From: Polaribacter septentrionalilitoris
GTDB lineage: Bacteria; Bacteroidota; Bacteroidia; Flavobacteriales; Flavobacteriaceae
Direction of reading: 5' to 3'
Length of the DNA stretch: 64,000 nucleotides
NCBI RefSeq assembly: GCF_009832745.1
Contig: NZ_VRMJ01000046.1
Coordinates: forward strand, 1 to 64,000
How positions within the stretch are numbered: position 1 is the stretch's first letter; every line of letters starts with the position of its first letter. The notes under the pieces were generated by a model. It was not told where the DNA came from. It made no database searches and saw only the letters and a list, made by a program, of their open reading frames with translations. Made by a program: the position numbers and the translations under genes. Shown here piece after piece: positions 1 to 8,180 of this stretch.

Positions 1-85
1 TTTTTACTAAAAAAAAAGTTAATATTTTATGAAAAATTAAAAAAAAAGGGTCTAAATTTTAATTTTTGATGAAATTTAGTTGATT

Positions 86-1804
86 TTACTTCAACATAGC
101 TATTTTAACTTCTACATCTTTACTTGGCTCATAGCCAATCCTATGTGCTTTAACTAATAGCATTTCTGTAGATTTTATCTTAACAGGCTCTGAATAAACG
201 GTCCAACTCTTGGCTTTAGGATCTGTTTTATATCCTATAGAAGCTCCTTTTGTATCACAACTAATTACAATTTTCCCATTTTTTATAACTGTAACTGGAT
301 TGGCTGTTTTGGGTTTTGTTTTTTTACCATCCCAAAGTTTGGCTACCAATTCTTTTTCTGGAAAATTAGGTACATCCCCAATTTCTGTAAGCCATCTATC
401 CATTTCATTGCTTAACTCAGCTAATTTATCTTTATACTCAGGGTTTTCGACTAAGTTATGTAGTTCAAAAGGATCATTTATACAATCGAATAATTCTTCT
501 TTTGGTTTTTTATCTCTAAACCATTGCATCTGTACATCATTTAACTTACCCTCATCTTTTAACCTTATTAATTCTTGCATTGTCGGAATTTTTTCGCGGT
601 ACGTTATTGGCAAATAATATCCTTGCTCTGGTCTATAATTTCTAATATACTTAAATTGTTTGTCTTTTACAGCTCTAATTGCATCTGTAAAACCATCAAA
701 ACGATCTGCTGCTGCATGTATATAATTTCGTTGTTTTTTTGATTGATACTTTCCTAAAAAAGCTTGCCCTTGCATGTATGCTAGCGGTTTTTGATGCGTT
801 AGAGAAAGTAAGGTTGGTGCAAAATCTACAAAACTAACCAATTGATTAAATTTTGTTCCTGCATTTATTTTTCCTGGAAAACGAACAATCATTGGGGTTT
901 TTAAACCAGAATCATAAATGAGTCTTTTTTCTCTTGGCATTGGCCCTCCATGATCACCGTAAAACATAATTATAGTATTTTCTAGTAGCCCATCTTCTTC
1001 TAATTGTTTTAAAACCGCTCCCACTTGTCTGTCCATTTCTGCAATATTGTTGTACAATTTCCAAAGATCTCTTTGTACAATCTCAGTATCTGGTAAATAA
1101 GGAGGCACTTTAAATTTAGTGTCTTTTGGAATATGAACAGGAGTTTCTGCTTCTGTCATTCTATTTTTAGCATGAGATTTTCCTTTGTTTTTCCAATTGT
1201 ACGATTTATCTCCAGCTTGATAATGCCTTGTTTCAATTTCTCGAAATCCATAAGGTTCAAACAAACCAGATTCATGTGTTTCAGTAAAGTTAAATACAGC
1301 AAAAAATGGTTGATTCTTTTCTCTATTTCTCCAATGTGCATAAGGACTACTCTCATCCCAAGCAGTAACAGGAGGTTTAAATTGATAATCTGTTTTGTAA
1401 TTATTAGTACAATAATACCCTTGTTTACGAAGTAATTCACTGATCATTTTTACTTCTGGAGGAGGAACTGCCCCATATTTAGGCAATCCAGTTACCTCAC
1501 TATAAGAAGTAGTACGCATGTGGTTTGCACCAATACTAGATGGATACATTCCAGTTGCAATTGCAGCTCTACTTGGGGCACAAACACCAGATGTAGAATA
1601 TAAATTTGGATAAATTACACCTTCGCTTGCTAATTTGCTTAAATGAGGAGTAACTATAGTAGAATCTCCAAAAGAAGGGATGTAATGTCCCATATCTTCT
1701 GTGACCAACCACAATATATTAGGTTTCTTAGGCGCTATTTTTTCTTGTTTACAACTGCTGACAAAAAGAATTATAACTAAAATTAAAAAAATATACTGTT
1801 TCAT
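86..1804 (-). CDS. Secreted S1-family sulfatase (lipoprotein)
   Basis: Formylglycine-dependent sulfatase expected to remove sulfate esters (or N-sulfate) from a glycan in the periplasm or at the cell surface. I start it at the ATG at 1804 because MKQYIFLIL begins a lipoprotein signal ending in VSSC (Cys18); the open frame continues 42 codons upstream without signal-like sequence. Residues 29-40 hold the metal-binding TEDMG segment, and CAPSR at 75-79 carries the cysteine converted to formylglycine. A later FYGDHGG supplies further metal ligands. The overall pattern resembles heparan-N-sulfatase-type S1 enzymes. The last ~70 residues resemble a chitobiase/hexosaminidase C-terminal beta domain. 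It is divergent from the gene at 1989, sharing a 184-bp intergenic region. Its 5' half is duplicated at 6553-7050. The sulfatase call is firm; the substrate is inference. Confidence 0.93.
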   Translation of the reverse strand: MKQYIFLILVIILFVSSCKQEKIAPKKPNILWLVTEDMGHYIPSFGDSTIVTPHLSKLASEGVIYPNLYSTSGVCAPSRAAIATGMYPSSIGANHMRTTSYSEVTGLPKYGAVPPPEVKMISELLRKQGYYCTNNYKTDYQFKPPVTAWDESSPYAHWRNREKNQPFFAVFNFTETHESGLFEPYGFREIETRHYQAGDKSYNWKNKGKSHAKNRMTEAETPVHIPKDTKFKVPPYLPDTEIVQRDLWKLYNNIAEMDRQVGAVLKQLEEDGLLENTIIMFYGDHGGPMPREKRLIYDSGLKTPMIVRFPGKINAGTKFNQLVSFVDFAPTLLSLTHQKPLAYMQGQAFLGKYQSKKQRNYIHAAADRFDGFTDAIRAVKDKQFKYIRNYRPEQGYYLPITYREKIPTMQELIRLKDEGKLNDVQMQWFRDKKPKEELFDCINDPFELHNLVENPEYKDKLAELSNEMDRWLTEIGDVPNFPEKELVAKLWDGKKTKPKTANPVTVIKNGKIVISCDTKGASIGYKTDPKAKSWTVYSEPVKIKSTEMLLVKAHRIGYEPSKDVEVKIAMLK

Positions 1805-1988
1805 ATTCGCTTTATTTATAATAGTATTTATATGTAACCGCAAAATAATTAATAAGTTGAACTTACGTGTCTTGTAGTGTACCGTTTTATAAGTAATATT
1901 TACGTGAGATTTACTACAACAGGATACCACAGGGTATACATTTTACAATAGCATTCTATTTTTAACTTTTAACATAAAAAACACTAAG
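1805..1988. promoter_or_regulatory. Divergent promoter region, copy 1
   Basis: This 184-bp region separates two divergent genes, a sulfatase on the minus strand and a nucleoside-hydrolase-like protein on the plus strand. It contains the tandem CAGGAT/CAGGGT element at 1920-1935. It is repeated nearly base for base at 7051-7234, so the whole control region was duplicated along with the genes. Transcription start points are not visible from sequence alone. Confidence 0.6.
1920..1935 (+). promoter_or_regulatory. Tandem CAGGAT motif, site 1
   Basis: CAGGAT-ACCA-CAGGGT is a direct repeat with a 10-bp period, ending 53 bp before the ATG at 1989 and pointing towards it. A TACATTTT stretch begins two bases after the second unit and is close to the Bacteroidota -7 consensus TAnnTTTG. 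The same arrangement stands upstream of seven other genes in the window. A binding site for a shared transcription factor is inferred. Confidence 0.6.
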
Positions 1989-2867
1989 ATGCAAAAAAGT
2001 GTATTAATTATATTTTCAATATTATTTTCTTACAGCCAAATTATGGCACAAACCATTAATGCTCCAAAAGGAAGAATAGCCATAGTTGCAGATGGAAACT
2101 CACCTGACCCAGATGACTTAGGAGGAACAACAATTAGTTTGGCTTTATTACGTTCTGCAGGACTTGAAGATAGACTGGTACATTATTCGCATAGTTGTGA
2201 TTTAGAAAGAGATGATAGAATTTCAAAAAAAGCGGAAACAGAGAGACACCATTTAATGCAGATAGCTTGTGATATGACTGCAAGACGTTGGGGTGGTTTT
2301 AAGCATTTGACTTTTTTTGATGCTATTTGGCAAAAGGAAGAAACTATTACAGACTTATGCTTTGCTATAAATGCTTCTTCTAAAGAAAGTCCGCTTTGGA
2401 TAATTGAAGCTGGTGAACCTGACATTATAGGAATGGCTTTACAAAAAACACCAAAAGAAAAACACAAATTTGTAAAAGTGATTACACATCACCCTGCAAA
2501 TGATAATGCTGGCGATTTTTATACTTGGCAACAGATTTTAGATTTTGGTATTGAAGAAGTAAGAATTCCAGACCAAAATATCAATTTAAAATTACCTATT
2601 GCAGATTGGGATTGGGCCAAAAACCACACAGATTCTAGAATTCAACTACTATGGACAATAGGTAAATTAGCTGAGGTTGATGATGTTGTTAAATTTCAAA
2701 AAGGAAAATGGGATTGTTCTGATGCAGGTATGATTTTATATTGGATTACTGGTGCTAACGTTAACAATGGCTTAAAAGCTGGAGGTCCTGAAGTGGTAAA
2801 AAAAATACTTTTAGATTATATAAAATTAAATCCTGAACCTAAAAGAGGCCCTAAAAAGAAAATTTAA
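1989..2867 (+). CDS. Secreted nucleoside-hydrolase-like / DUF1593-like protein, copy 1
   Basis: A protein of 292 residues with a cleavable signal peptide (hydrophobic residues 5-18, then IMAQ). The mature N-terminus has RIAIVADGNSPDPDDLGG, an acidic cluster like the metal-binding DxDxxxDD motif of nucleoside hydrolases and the DGE-DD motif of DUF1593 proteins. Other conserved-looking features are an HSCDLERDD segment, WIIEAGEPD, VKVITHHPAND and a C-terminal WDCSDAGMILYW. It could hydrolyse an N- or O-glycosidic bond in the periplasm, but no function can be assigned with certainty. Its position in a sulfatase-rich locus suggests a carbohydrate role. A second copy at 7235-8119 is almost identical over about 145 residues and then diverges. 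The tail is rich in K and P. Confidence 0.85.
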   Translation: MQKSVLIIFSILFSYSQIMAQTINAPKGRIAIVADGNSPDPDDLGGTTISLALLRSAGLEDRLVHYSHSCDLERDDRISKKAETERHHLMQIACDMTARRWGGFKHLTFFDAIWQKEETITDLCFAINASSKESPLWIIEAGEPDIIGMALQKTPKEKHKFVKVITHHPANDNAGDFYTWQQILDFGIEEVRIPDQNINLKLPIADWDWAKNHTDSRIQLLWTIGKLAEVDDVVKFQKGKWDCSDAGMILYWITGANVNNGLKAGGPEVVKKILLDYIKLNPEPKRGPKKKI

Positions 2868-2915
2868 TAAAATAATCTTTATATCTAAGTAGTTTTTTTA
2901 GGGTTACCCTTTTTT

Positions 2916-3815
2916 TTATCTTGTTATTAAATAAGCTCTTTCATTCTCTAATACAGAAATCATTTTATCTGCCTGTCCTTGGCTAAAACGTCTCCTACAC
3001 AAAACTCCTTCTGGATCTGCACCTGCCCATTGTGTCATAAAGTTTAAAGTATCTGGGTTATAAGGTATTCCTGCAGGATCTGTTTCATTTCCTATATAGT
3101 TACAAGTTGGCTCATCTATATTACCATCATTTAAATCTGGAGATGCAGGTGTGTCGCATATTTTATCTCCTGCCTCTGCACAGTTAGAGCCATCTACTAA
3201 TTCTATATTACCCTGACTGTCTGTAAAAGTTTCTTCTGTATGATACAATCCTAAATAATGACCAATTTCATGGGTTACAGTTGCTGTATTTTCTAACTCT
3301 ATAGCAGATTCGCTTAATTTTAAATTATTTCCTTGGTCAGGAAATAAAGCTGTTGCACCTAATTCACCTTCAATTACTCCGTCTATTCTGTTTAAAATTT
3401 TTGTGAAATAAAATATATTTAAAGCTGTATCGTCTTCAAAAGAATTTAATACTTTATTGTTTATAAAATCATCTTGTTTTACAAATTCTTTATTCCATTG
3501 TGTGTTGTCTAAAAATTTAATATTTCTTGTAAAGAATTGTATTTTAGTTGATCTAAAATTAAGGTTGATATCGCCCATAATTTTTACTATTCTTTGCTCA
3601 GAAGTTACTGCATTAATACCAGCACTATTTCTAGAAATATAATGTACAATAGGTATTCTTAGTGTATCTTTAGAAATCATGGTTAAAGGATTTTCAGATA
3701 TTTCTCCCTGCATTAAATCTTGTTCTTCTAAAGGCCCTTTATCTTTACTACAGCTAAAATTAAACAGTATTAAAACAGCGACAAATAAAACATGTGGATA
3801 TGTTAATTTTTTCAT
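2916..3815 (-). CDS. M43-family (pappalysin/cytophagalysin-type) zinc metalloprotease, lipoprotein
   Basis: Secreted zinc endopeptidase. The signal peptide ends in NFSC (Cys22), predicting a lipoprotein. HEIGHYLGLYH at residues 182-192 is the metzincin zinc site HExxHxxGxxH. A downstream LNFMTQW (Met260) gives the Met-turn, and CxxxGDKICDTPASP is typical of the M43B group. The length of 299 residues fits a catalytic domain with a short N-terminal extension and no sorting tail. It lies alone between a convergent gene and a GH39-like gene with about 190 bp upstream, so it probably has its own promoter. A protease is not needed for glycan breakdown; attack on algal glycoproteins or processing of surface enzymes are possibilities, both speculative. 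Confidence 0.93.
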   Translation of the reverse strand: MKKLTYPHVLFVAVLILFNFSCSKDKGPLEEQDLMQGEISENPLTMISKDTLRIPIVHYISRNSAGINAVTSEQRIVKIMGDINLNFRSTKIQFFTRNIKFLDNTQWNKEFVKQDDFINNKVLNSFEDDTALNIFYFTKILNRIDGVIEGELGATALFPDQGNNLKLSESAIELENTATVTHEIGHYLGLYHTEETFTDSQGNIELVDGSNCAEAGDKICDTPASPDLNDGNIDEPTCNYIGNETDPAGIPYNPDTLNFMTQWAGADPEGVLCRRRFSQGQADKMISVLENERAYLITR

Positions 3816-4006
3816 TTTAAAAAAAAATAGTTATTGTATTTTGTAAGTTGTCGTAAAAGTTACTAACTAATTACTTTTTTTAAATACTATGAATCTTTTG
3901 GGCTATGAGATTTAGTAAAAAAACTTTTAAAAAGAAAGGAAACACTAATTTAATTAAATCTTAAATTGTTCTTTTTGTTTAATTTACACTCCTATTTTTT
4001 TTTAAA

Positions 4007-5689
4007 TTACTCTGGTATTATTTCTATTAGTTTTACTGAATGTGGCGCTAAATCTACTTTCAGCATTAAATCATCAGAGTTTGAACCTACAAGAGAATCT
4101 TTAACTGTTTGTGATAATTTTGCGAGTTCTCTATATTTGGAAAGGTTATTATTGAACACGTTCTTCCATCCATCTTCAAAACGATCTGATGGTCTGTTCC
4201 CATAAATTCGTCCATTTGGTTTTTCGCCCACACCAACTTTTCTAAGATCATCATATAGCTGATTCATTAAAATACTATTTTCTTTATCAATAGTCCACTC
4301 ATTGACTCTCCATTTGGTATTGCCCGAAATTAAACTTCCTTCTAACTTTGGATAATATGTTTTAGAATTGGTACTACTCCTAGTAGTGTTATGGTTATAG
4401 ACGAATAAATAAATTTTACCATCTTTAGAAACAGGTAACACCCCAGAGAATCCTGAAAAATTTCCAGAAGCAATCAGTCTATTCCCTCCTTCTAGTTTTA
4501 AAAACATTTCTGTAACATTTCTTCTACCAGAAGCTAAATCAGACCCTTCTATTTCTTGACCCCAGTCGTAAATTTCTGTTACTTTATATTTGTAAGTCAA
4601 ATCTGCAATAGCAGCATACCAACTTGCACCCATTTCTGTAGCATCATGTAAGCTTAAGCCTCTATTACGATTATCTCCCCTTAAAACTCCGAATTCCTGA
4701 ATATCAAAAGGAATATTTGCAAACTGAGGGTAACTATTTAGTTTATTTCGATAAGGTTTTATAACCTTTTCAAAACGTACTTCTTTTTTATCAAACTTTT
4801 CATAATAAGACAGGCAAAAGAAATCCATTTGTGTACCCTTTTCTCCGGTAGCGTAATTTGTTCCGTTTGCACAATGATCTATAATTTCTGTACTAAATAT
4901 ACCTACAGCTCCTTCTGTTAAAAGATTACCTGGACCAACTATAGCATCTGGAATTACCTTTAACACTTCGTCTACAGTAATATCATAATGTTTAAAAAAG
5001 TCTTCTTTTGTACCTCTCCAATGATGAGGAGCATAGTTAGGTTCTGTTGTAATTCTAAAGCGCCAAGTTTTTACCTGAGCCATACCAAATTCATCAACTA
5101 AGGTTTGTAAAAAAGCATTTACGTATTGCCTCCATATTTCATAATCATTTGGTGGTTTAGAATTTCCATAAGTATCTTTTACTCTGGGTAAACTCATATC
5201 CCATGGCACATTATCTAAAACAATTCTAGGTTTAAAGCCCGTTAGCATAAAATTTCGCATGCTAGTGATTAACCCACTAAAGTCAGTTATAATTTTACCA
5301 GAGGCATCCACTCCTTTATAAAAGTTATTTTTATCGTCATTTCTTCCTCCCATCATTCTAACCAAATTGTAACTTTTTACATAAGGTTTTATATTTTGAA
5401 TAGAGTTTCTAAAGTTTGCAACGTTAAATCTAGTTTGATTAATCATCGGCCTTGTAGACCAAAAATTATAAAACAACCCTTCTGATGAACCTGTATTTAT
5501 ACTAATAATTTTGTCTGGGTCTGCATCAGAATAATCAACGACAACAAAATCACCTTCTTTAACTTCTTCTTCCTCTTCTTCAAAAAGTTCTTCTATTAGA
5601 GCTTCCTGTTCCGTAATTCCATCTTTAGAACAAGAGGAAATTATAAAAATTGACAAAACAAGTATGTATATAATGGTAATTTTCTTCAT
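4007..5689 (-). CDS. GH39-like clan GH-A glycoside hydrolase (lipoprotein)
   Basis: Putative retaining glycosidase with a TIM-barrel of the GH39 / clan GH-A type. The lipoprotein signal ends at Cys20 and is followed by a very acidic linker (residues 34-45, mostly Glu), as seen in surface-exposed Bacteroidota lipoproteins. WRFRITTEPN places the likely acid/base Glu at 216, and FDIQEFG places the likely nucleophile Glu at 332. HHWRGTKEDFFKH after the acid/base is shared with the larger protein at 32186-34744, so the two are distant paralogues. A C-terminal beta domain from about residue 400 is expected. GH39 members cleave beta-xylosides and related linkages; the substrate here is unknown. A tandem motif lies 48 bp upstream of the start. 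Confidence 0.8.
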   Translation of the reverse strand: MKKITIIYILVLSIFIISSCSKDGITEQEALIEELFEEEEEEVKEGDFVVVDYSDADPDKIISINTGSSEGLFYNFWSTRPMINQTRFNVANFRNSIQNIKPYVKSYNLVRMMGGRNDDKNNFYKGVDASGKIITDFSGLITSMRNFMLTGFKPRIVLDNVPWDMSLPRVKDTYGNSKPPNDYEIWRQYVNAFLQTLVDEFGMAQVKTWRFRITTEPNYAPHHWRGTKEDFFKHYDITVDEVLKVIPDAIVGPGNLLTEGAVGIFSTEIIDHCANGTNYATGEKGTQMDFFCLSYYEKFDKKEVRFEKVIKPYRNKLNSYPQFANIPFDIQEFGVLRGDNRNRGLSLHDATEMGASWYAAIADLTYKYKVTEIYDWGQEIEGSDLASGRRNVTEMFLKLEGGNRLIASGNFSGFSGVLPVSKDGKIYLFVYNHNTTRSSTNSKTYYPKLEGSLISGNTKWRVNEWTIDKENSILMNQLYDDLRKVGVGEKPNGRIYGNRPSDRFEDGWKNVFNNNLSKYRELAKLSQTVKDSLVGSNSDDLMLKVDLAPHSVKLIEIIPE

Positions 5690-5736
5690 TAATAAAACTT
5701 TTTTTTACGAAGTTATATGATTTTACTAAATATAAT

Positions 5737-5752
5737 GTCCTGTACAGTGCTG
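5737..5752 (-). promoter_or_regulatory. Tandem CAGGAT motif, site 2
   Basis: Read on the minus strand, CAGCAC-TGTA-CAGGAC is a degenerate 10-bp direct repeat ending 47 bp before the ATG at 5689. TATATTTAG follows two bases later, close to the Bacteroidota -7 box TAnnTTTG. The second unit is the better match. Confidence 0.5.
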
Positions 5753-5807
5753 ATGAAGTTGTATTACAATTTATCTAGGAAGTTTATTAAAGAAATAGAT
5801 CTTGTCT

Positions 5808-6587
5808 TTAAAGTTTTTTTAGTTGGATGTTTTTATACTCCACCTTCATTGGAGGTCCTACATGCACTTGAACACCAATAAACCCTTTTTTACTTCTATT
5901 TTCAGTATCTAAGTCAATTACTTCGCTCATTAAAACGCCATTTACATAATGTTGCATTAAGCTATCTTTTACTACAAGATACATGGTGTTCCAATCATTA
6001 TCTTTTACAGCAGTTTTTAGTTCTTTTTTTTCGCCTAAAGAAGCAACTACATTTCGGGTTTGCCAGCAATTTCTTTTTACATTTTTACGTAAATTATTTA
6101 GAGGAATACTATCTGGTATCACTCCAATATTTACTTTCTCGCCAATATAAGCTAGTGTGGTTCTTTTTTTCTCCTCGTAGTTTTGTCCTACAAATCGTTT
6201 TTTACCATCAATGTCAGATTGATAACCTCTTAAAGCAAATGGTTTATTTTTTATCTTTTCACTCCTATAATTAACTCCACTATTGCCTGAAATTGAAATT
6301 CTGTATTCTAATTTTAATTCAAAGTTTGTAGGTTGTTCTTTTTCATAAATGATAAAAGAATTTCTCTTTAATATGGTTTCAGGAGTAACTTCTCCTGTTA
6401 AAACACCTTCTTTTACAGACCAATATTTTGAATCTCCTTTCCATCCTTCTAAATTTTTACCATTAAAAATGGGTTGAAACTCTTTTGTATTATCAGAATT
6501 ATTTTTATCACTTTTACAAGAAGCAAATGCTATAAAAAATACTAGTAAAAAATGGTTGATCCTTTTCTCTATTTCTCCAATGTGCAT
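5808..6587 (-). CDS. DUF1080 (3-keto-disaccharide hydrolase domain) lipoprotein, chimeric 5' end
   Basis: A beta-sandwich DUF1080 domain, found in 3-keto-glycoside hydrolases and many PUL proteins. It opens with PIFNGKNLEGWKGD and ends with GFIGVQVHVGPPMKVEYKNI. It is a close paralogue of the protein at 13392-14174. The original start (MILKNNNS in the paralogue) has been lost: at a run of six A (6547-6552) the gene joins antisense-frame sequence from a sulfatase. The frame stays open across the join. The ATG at 6587 gives MHIGEIEKRINHFLLVFFIA followed by FASC, a credible lipoprotein signal with Cys24. Whether it is expressed is unknown; the frame is open further to 6686. The start is chosen on signal-peptide grounds only. 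Confidence 0.65.
   Translation of the reverse strand: MHIGEIEKRINHFLLVFFIAFASCKSDKNNSDNTKEFQPIFNGKNLEGWKGDSKYWSVKEGVLTGEVTPETILKRNSFIIYEKEQPTNFELKLEYRISISGNSGVNYRSEKIKNKPFALRGYQSDIDGKKRFVGQNYEEKKRTTLAYIGEKVNIGVIPDSIPLNNLRKNVKRNCWQTRNVVASLGEKKELKTAVKDNDWNTMYLVVKDSLMQHYVNGVLMSEVIDLDTENRSKKGFIGVQVHVGPPMKVEYKNIQLKKL
6134..6546. repeat. DUF1080 segment nearly identical to 13724-14133
   Basis: From about 6134 to the junction, the DNA is almost identical to the 5' part of the DUF1080 gene at 13392-14174. The rest of the two genes (C-terminal third) has many substitutions. The sharp change in similarity suggests recent recombination or gene conversion. Confidence 0.8.
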
Positions 6588-7050
6588 AAGGTCTACTCTC
6601 ATCCCAAGCAGTAACAGGAGGCTTAAATTGATAATCTGTTTTATAATTATTAGTACAATAATAGCCTTGTTTACGAAGTAATTCACTAATCATTTTTACT
6701 TCTGGAGGAGGAACTGCCCCATATTTAGGCAATCCAGTTACCTCACTATAAGAAGTAGTACGCATGTGGTTTGCACCAATACTAGATGGATACATTCCAG
6801 TTGCAATTGCAGCTCTACTTGGGGCACAAACACCAGATGTAGAATATAAATTTGGATAAATTACACCTTCGCTTGCTAATTTGCTTAAATGAGGAGTAAC
6901 TATAGTAGAATCTCCAAAAGAAGGGATGTAATGTCCCATATCTTCTGTGACCAACCACAATATATTAGGTTTCTTAGGCGCTATTTTTTCTTGTTTACAA
7001 CTGCTGACAAAAAGAATTATAACTAAAATTAAAAAAATATACTGTTTCAT
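6514..7050 (-). pseudogene. Truncated sulfatase (5' fragment of the copy at 86-1804)
   Basis: From the ATG at 7050 the first 166 codons match the intact sulfatase at 86-1804 almost exactly. This includes the lipoprotein signal and the CAPSR formylglycine site. At 6547-6552 the sequence switches to the DUF1080 gene and the frame ends about 13 codons later at 6514. The sulfatase core containing the DHG metal ligands and the C-terminal domain is missing, so no sulfatase activity is expected. The open frame overlaps the chimeric DUF1080 frame by about 75 bp. It might still act as a translated leader. Confidence 0.9.
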
Positions 7051-7234
7051 ATTCGCTTTATTTATAATAGTATTTATATGTAACCGCAAAATAATTAATA
7101 AGTTGAACTTATGTATCTTATAGTGTACCGTTTTATAAGTATTATTTACGTGAGATTTACTACAACAGGATACCACAGGGTATACATTTTACAAAAGCAT
7201 TCTATTTTTAACTTTTAACATAAAAAACACTAAG
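7051..7234. promoter_or_regulatory. Divergent promoter region, copy 2
   Basis: Nearly identical copy of 1805-1988, now between the truncated sulfatase and the second NH-like gene. It still carries the tandem CAGGAT element. The promoter towards the minus strand may therefore drive the chimeric DUF1080 gene. Confidence 0.6.
7166..7181 (+). promoter_or_regulatory. Tandem CAGGAT motif, site 3
   Basis: Exact copy of site 1, CAGGAT-ACCA-CAGGGT, again 53 bp before the start of the downstream gene (ATG at 7235). Because it arose by duplication it is not independent evidence for the motif. Confidence 0.6.
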
Positions 7235-8119
7235 ATGCAAAAAAGTGTATTAATTATATTTTCAATATTATTTTCTTACAGCCAAATTATGGCACAAACC
7301 ATTAATGCTCCAAAAGGAAGAATAGCCATAGTTGCAGATGGAAACTCACCTGACCCAGATGACTTAGGAGGAACAACAATTAGTTTGGCTTTATTACGTT
7401 CTGCAGGACTTGAAGATAGACTGGTACATTATTCGCATAGTTGTGATTTAGAAAGAGATGATAGAATTTCAAAAAAAGCGGAAACAGAGAGACACCATTT
7501 AATGCAGATAGCTTGTGATATGACTGCAAGACGTTGGGGTGGTTTTAAGCATTTGACTTTTTTTGATGCTATTTGGCAAAAGGAGGAAACTATTACAGAC
7601 TTATGCTTTGCTATAAATGCTTCTTCTAAAGAAAGTCCGCTTTGGATAATTGAAGCTGGTGAACCAGATATTATTGGAATGGCGTTACAAAAAACACCAA
7701 AAGCAAAACACAAATTTGTAAAAGTGATTACACATCACCCTGCAAATGATAATGCTGGTGATTTTTATACCTGGCAACAGATTTTAGATTTTGGTATTGA
7801 GGAAGTTCGTATTCCTGATCAAAATATAAAATTAAAGGTTCCTATTGCTGAATGGGATTGGGCTAAAAATCATACAGATTCGCGTATTCAATTGATTTGG
7901 ACCATAGGAAAATTAGCAGAAGTAGATGATGTTGTTCGATTTCAAAAAGGAAAATGGGATTGCTCTGATGCTGGTATGATTTTGTACTGGATTACTGGAG
8001 CAAATAAGAATAATGGCCTAAAAAAAGGAACTGTTGATGATGTAAAAAATATATTGTTAGATTACATTAAAAATAATCCTGAACCATCAAGAGGTCCTAA
8101 AAAGAAAACAAAGAAATAA
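7235..8119 (+). CDS. Secreted nucleoside-hydrolase-like / DUF1593-like protein, copy 2
   Basis: Second copy of the protein at 1989-2867, 294 residues, with the same signal peptide and the same DGNSPDPDD acidic motif. The first ~145 residues are nearly identical. The remaining third differs by conservative changes (for example NINLKLPIAD to NIKLKVPIAE) and by a longer lysine-rich tail. All putative active-site segments are kept, so both copies are probably functional. It is followed after 61 bp by the large repeat protein on the same strand, with a possible terminator between them. The substrate is unknown. Confidence 0.85.
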   Translation: MQKSVLIIFSILFSYSQIMAQTINAPKGRIAIVADGNSPDPDDLGGTTISLALLRSAGLEDRLVHYSHSCDLERDDRISKKAETERHHLMQIACDMTARRWGGFKHLTFFDAIWQKEETITDLCFAINASSKESPLWIIEAGEPDIIGMALQKTPKAKHKFVKVITHHPANDNAGDFYTWQQILDFGIEEVRIPDQNIKLKVPIAEWDWAKNHTDSRIQLIWTIGKLAEVDDVVRFQKGKWDCSDAGMILYWITGANKNNGLKKGTVDDVKNILLDYIKNNPEPSRGPKKKTKK

Positions 8120-8128
8120 GAATAAGAA

Positions 8129-8160
8129 CACCTATTAAAATTTATTGGTGATATTTTTTT
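8129..8160 (+). terminator. Possible rho-independent terminator
   Basis: CACC...GGTG arms at 8129-8132 and 8147-8150 flank an AT-rich, imperfectly paired core, and ATATTTTTTT follows. It lies 10 bp after the NH-like stop codon. The stem is short, so this is tentative. Confidence 0.35.
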
Positions 8161-8180
8161 ATTTCTAAAAAAAAATAAAT

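Larger units (their letters stand above)
1301..2580. repeat. Duplicated block, copy 1 (sulfatase 5' half, divergent promoter, NH-like gene)
   Basis: This block corresponds to 6547-7825. The match starts in the AAAAAATGGTTGAT run at 1301 and is nearly perfect through the divergent promoter and the first ~430 bp of the NH-like gene. Third-position differences then increase from about 2419. The protein similarity continues to the end of the gene at a lower level. No insertion sequence or target-site duplication is visible at either end. Confidence 0.9.
6547..7825. repeat. Duplicated block, copy 2
   Basis: Counterpart of 1301-2580. It begins in the shared A6 run at the sulfatase/DUF1080 junction and is nearly identical to copy 1 to about 7664, then gradually diverges in silent positions within the NH-like gene. 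Confidence 0.9.

Noticed and set aside
1805..1930. Upstream extension of the sulfatase frame (MVSCCSK...)
   Set aside because: It runs through the divergent promoter and lacks a signal peptide, whereas MKQYIF at 1804 begins a proper lipoprotein signal.
2896..2918. Terminator-like hairpin AGGGTTACCCT followed by T8
   Set aside because: The stem is only four base pairs with a three-base loop and overlaps the stop of the convergent protease gene; too weak to list.
3816..4006. Another tandem CAGGAT site upstream of the protease
   Set aside because: No TCCTG or CAGGA pattern is present in this 191-bp region on the appropriate strand.
6540..6560. Insertion sequence or transposon end at the duplication junction
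   Set aside because: No inverted repeats, target duplication or transposase remnants are visible; only a six-A microhomology.
6587..6686. Longer start of the chimeric DUF1080 frame (MNYFVNK...)
   Set aside because: The extra 33 residues are a shadow frame of the sulfatase; the same shadow occurs at 1156-1440 in the intact copy. The ATG at 6587 gives a better signal peptide.
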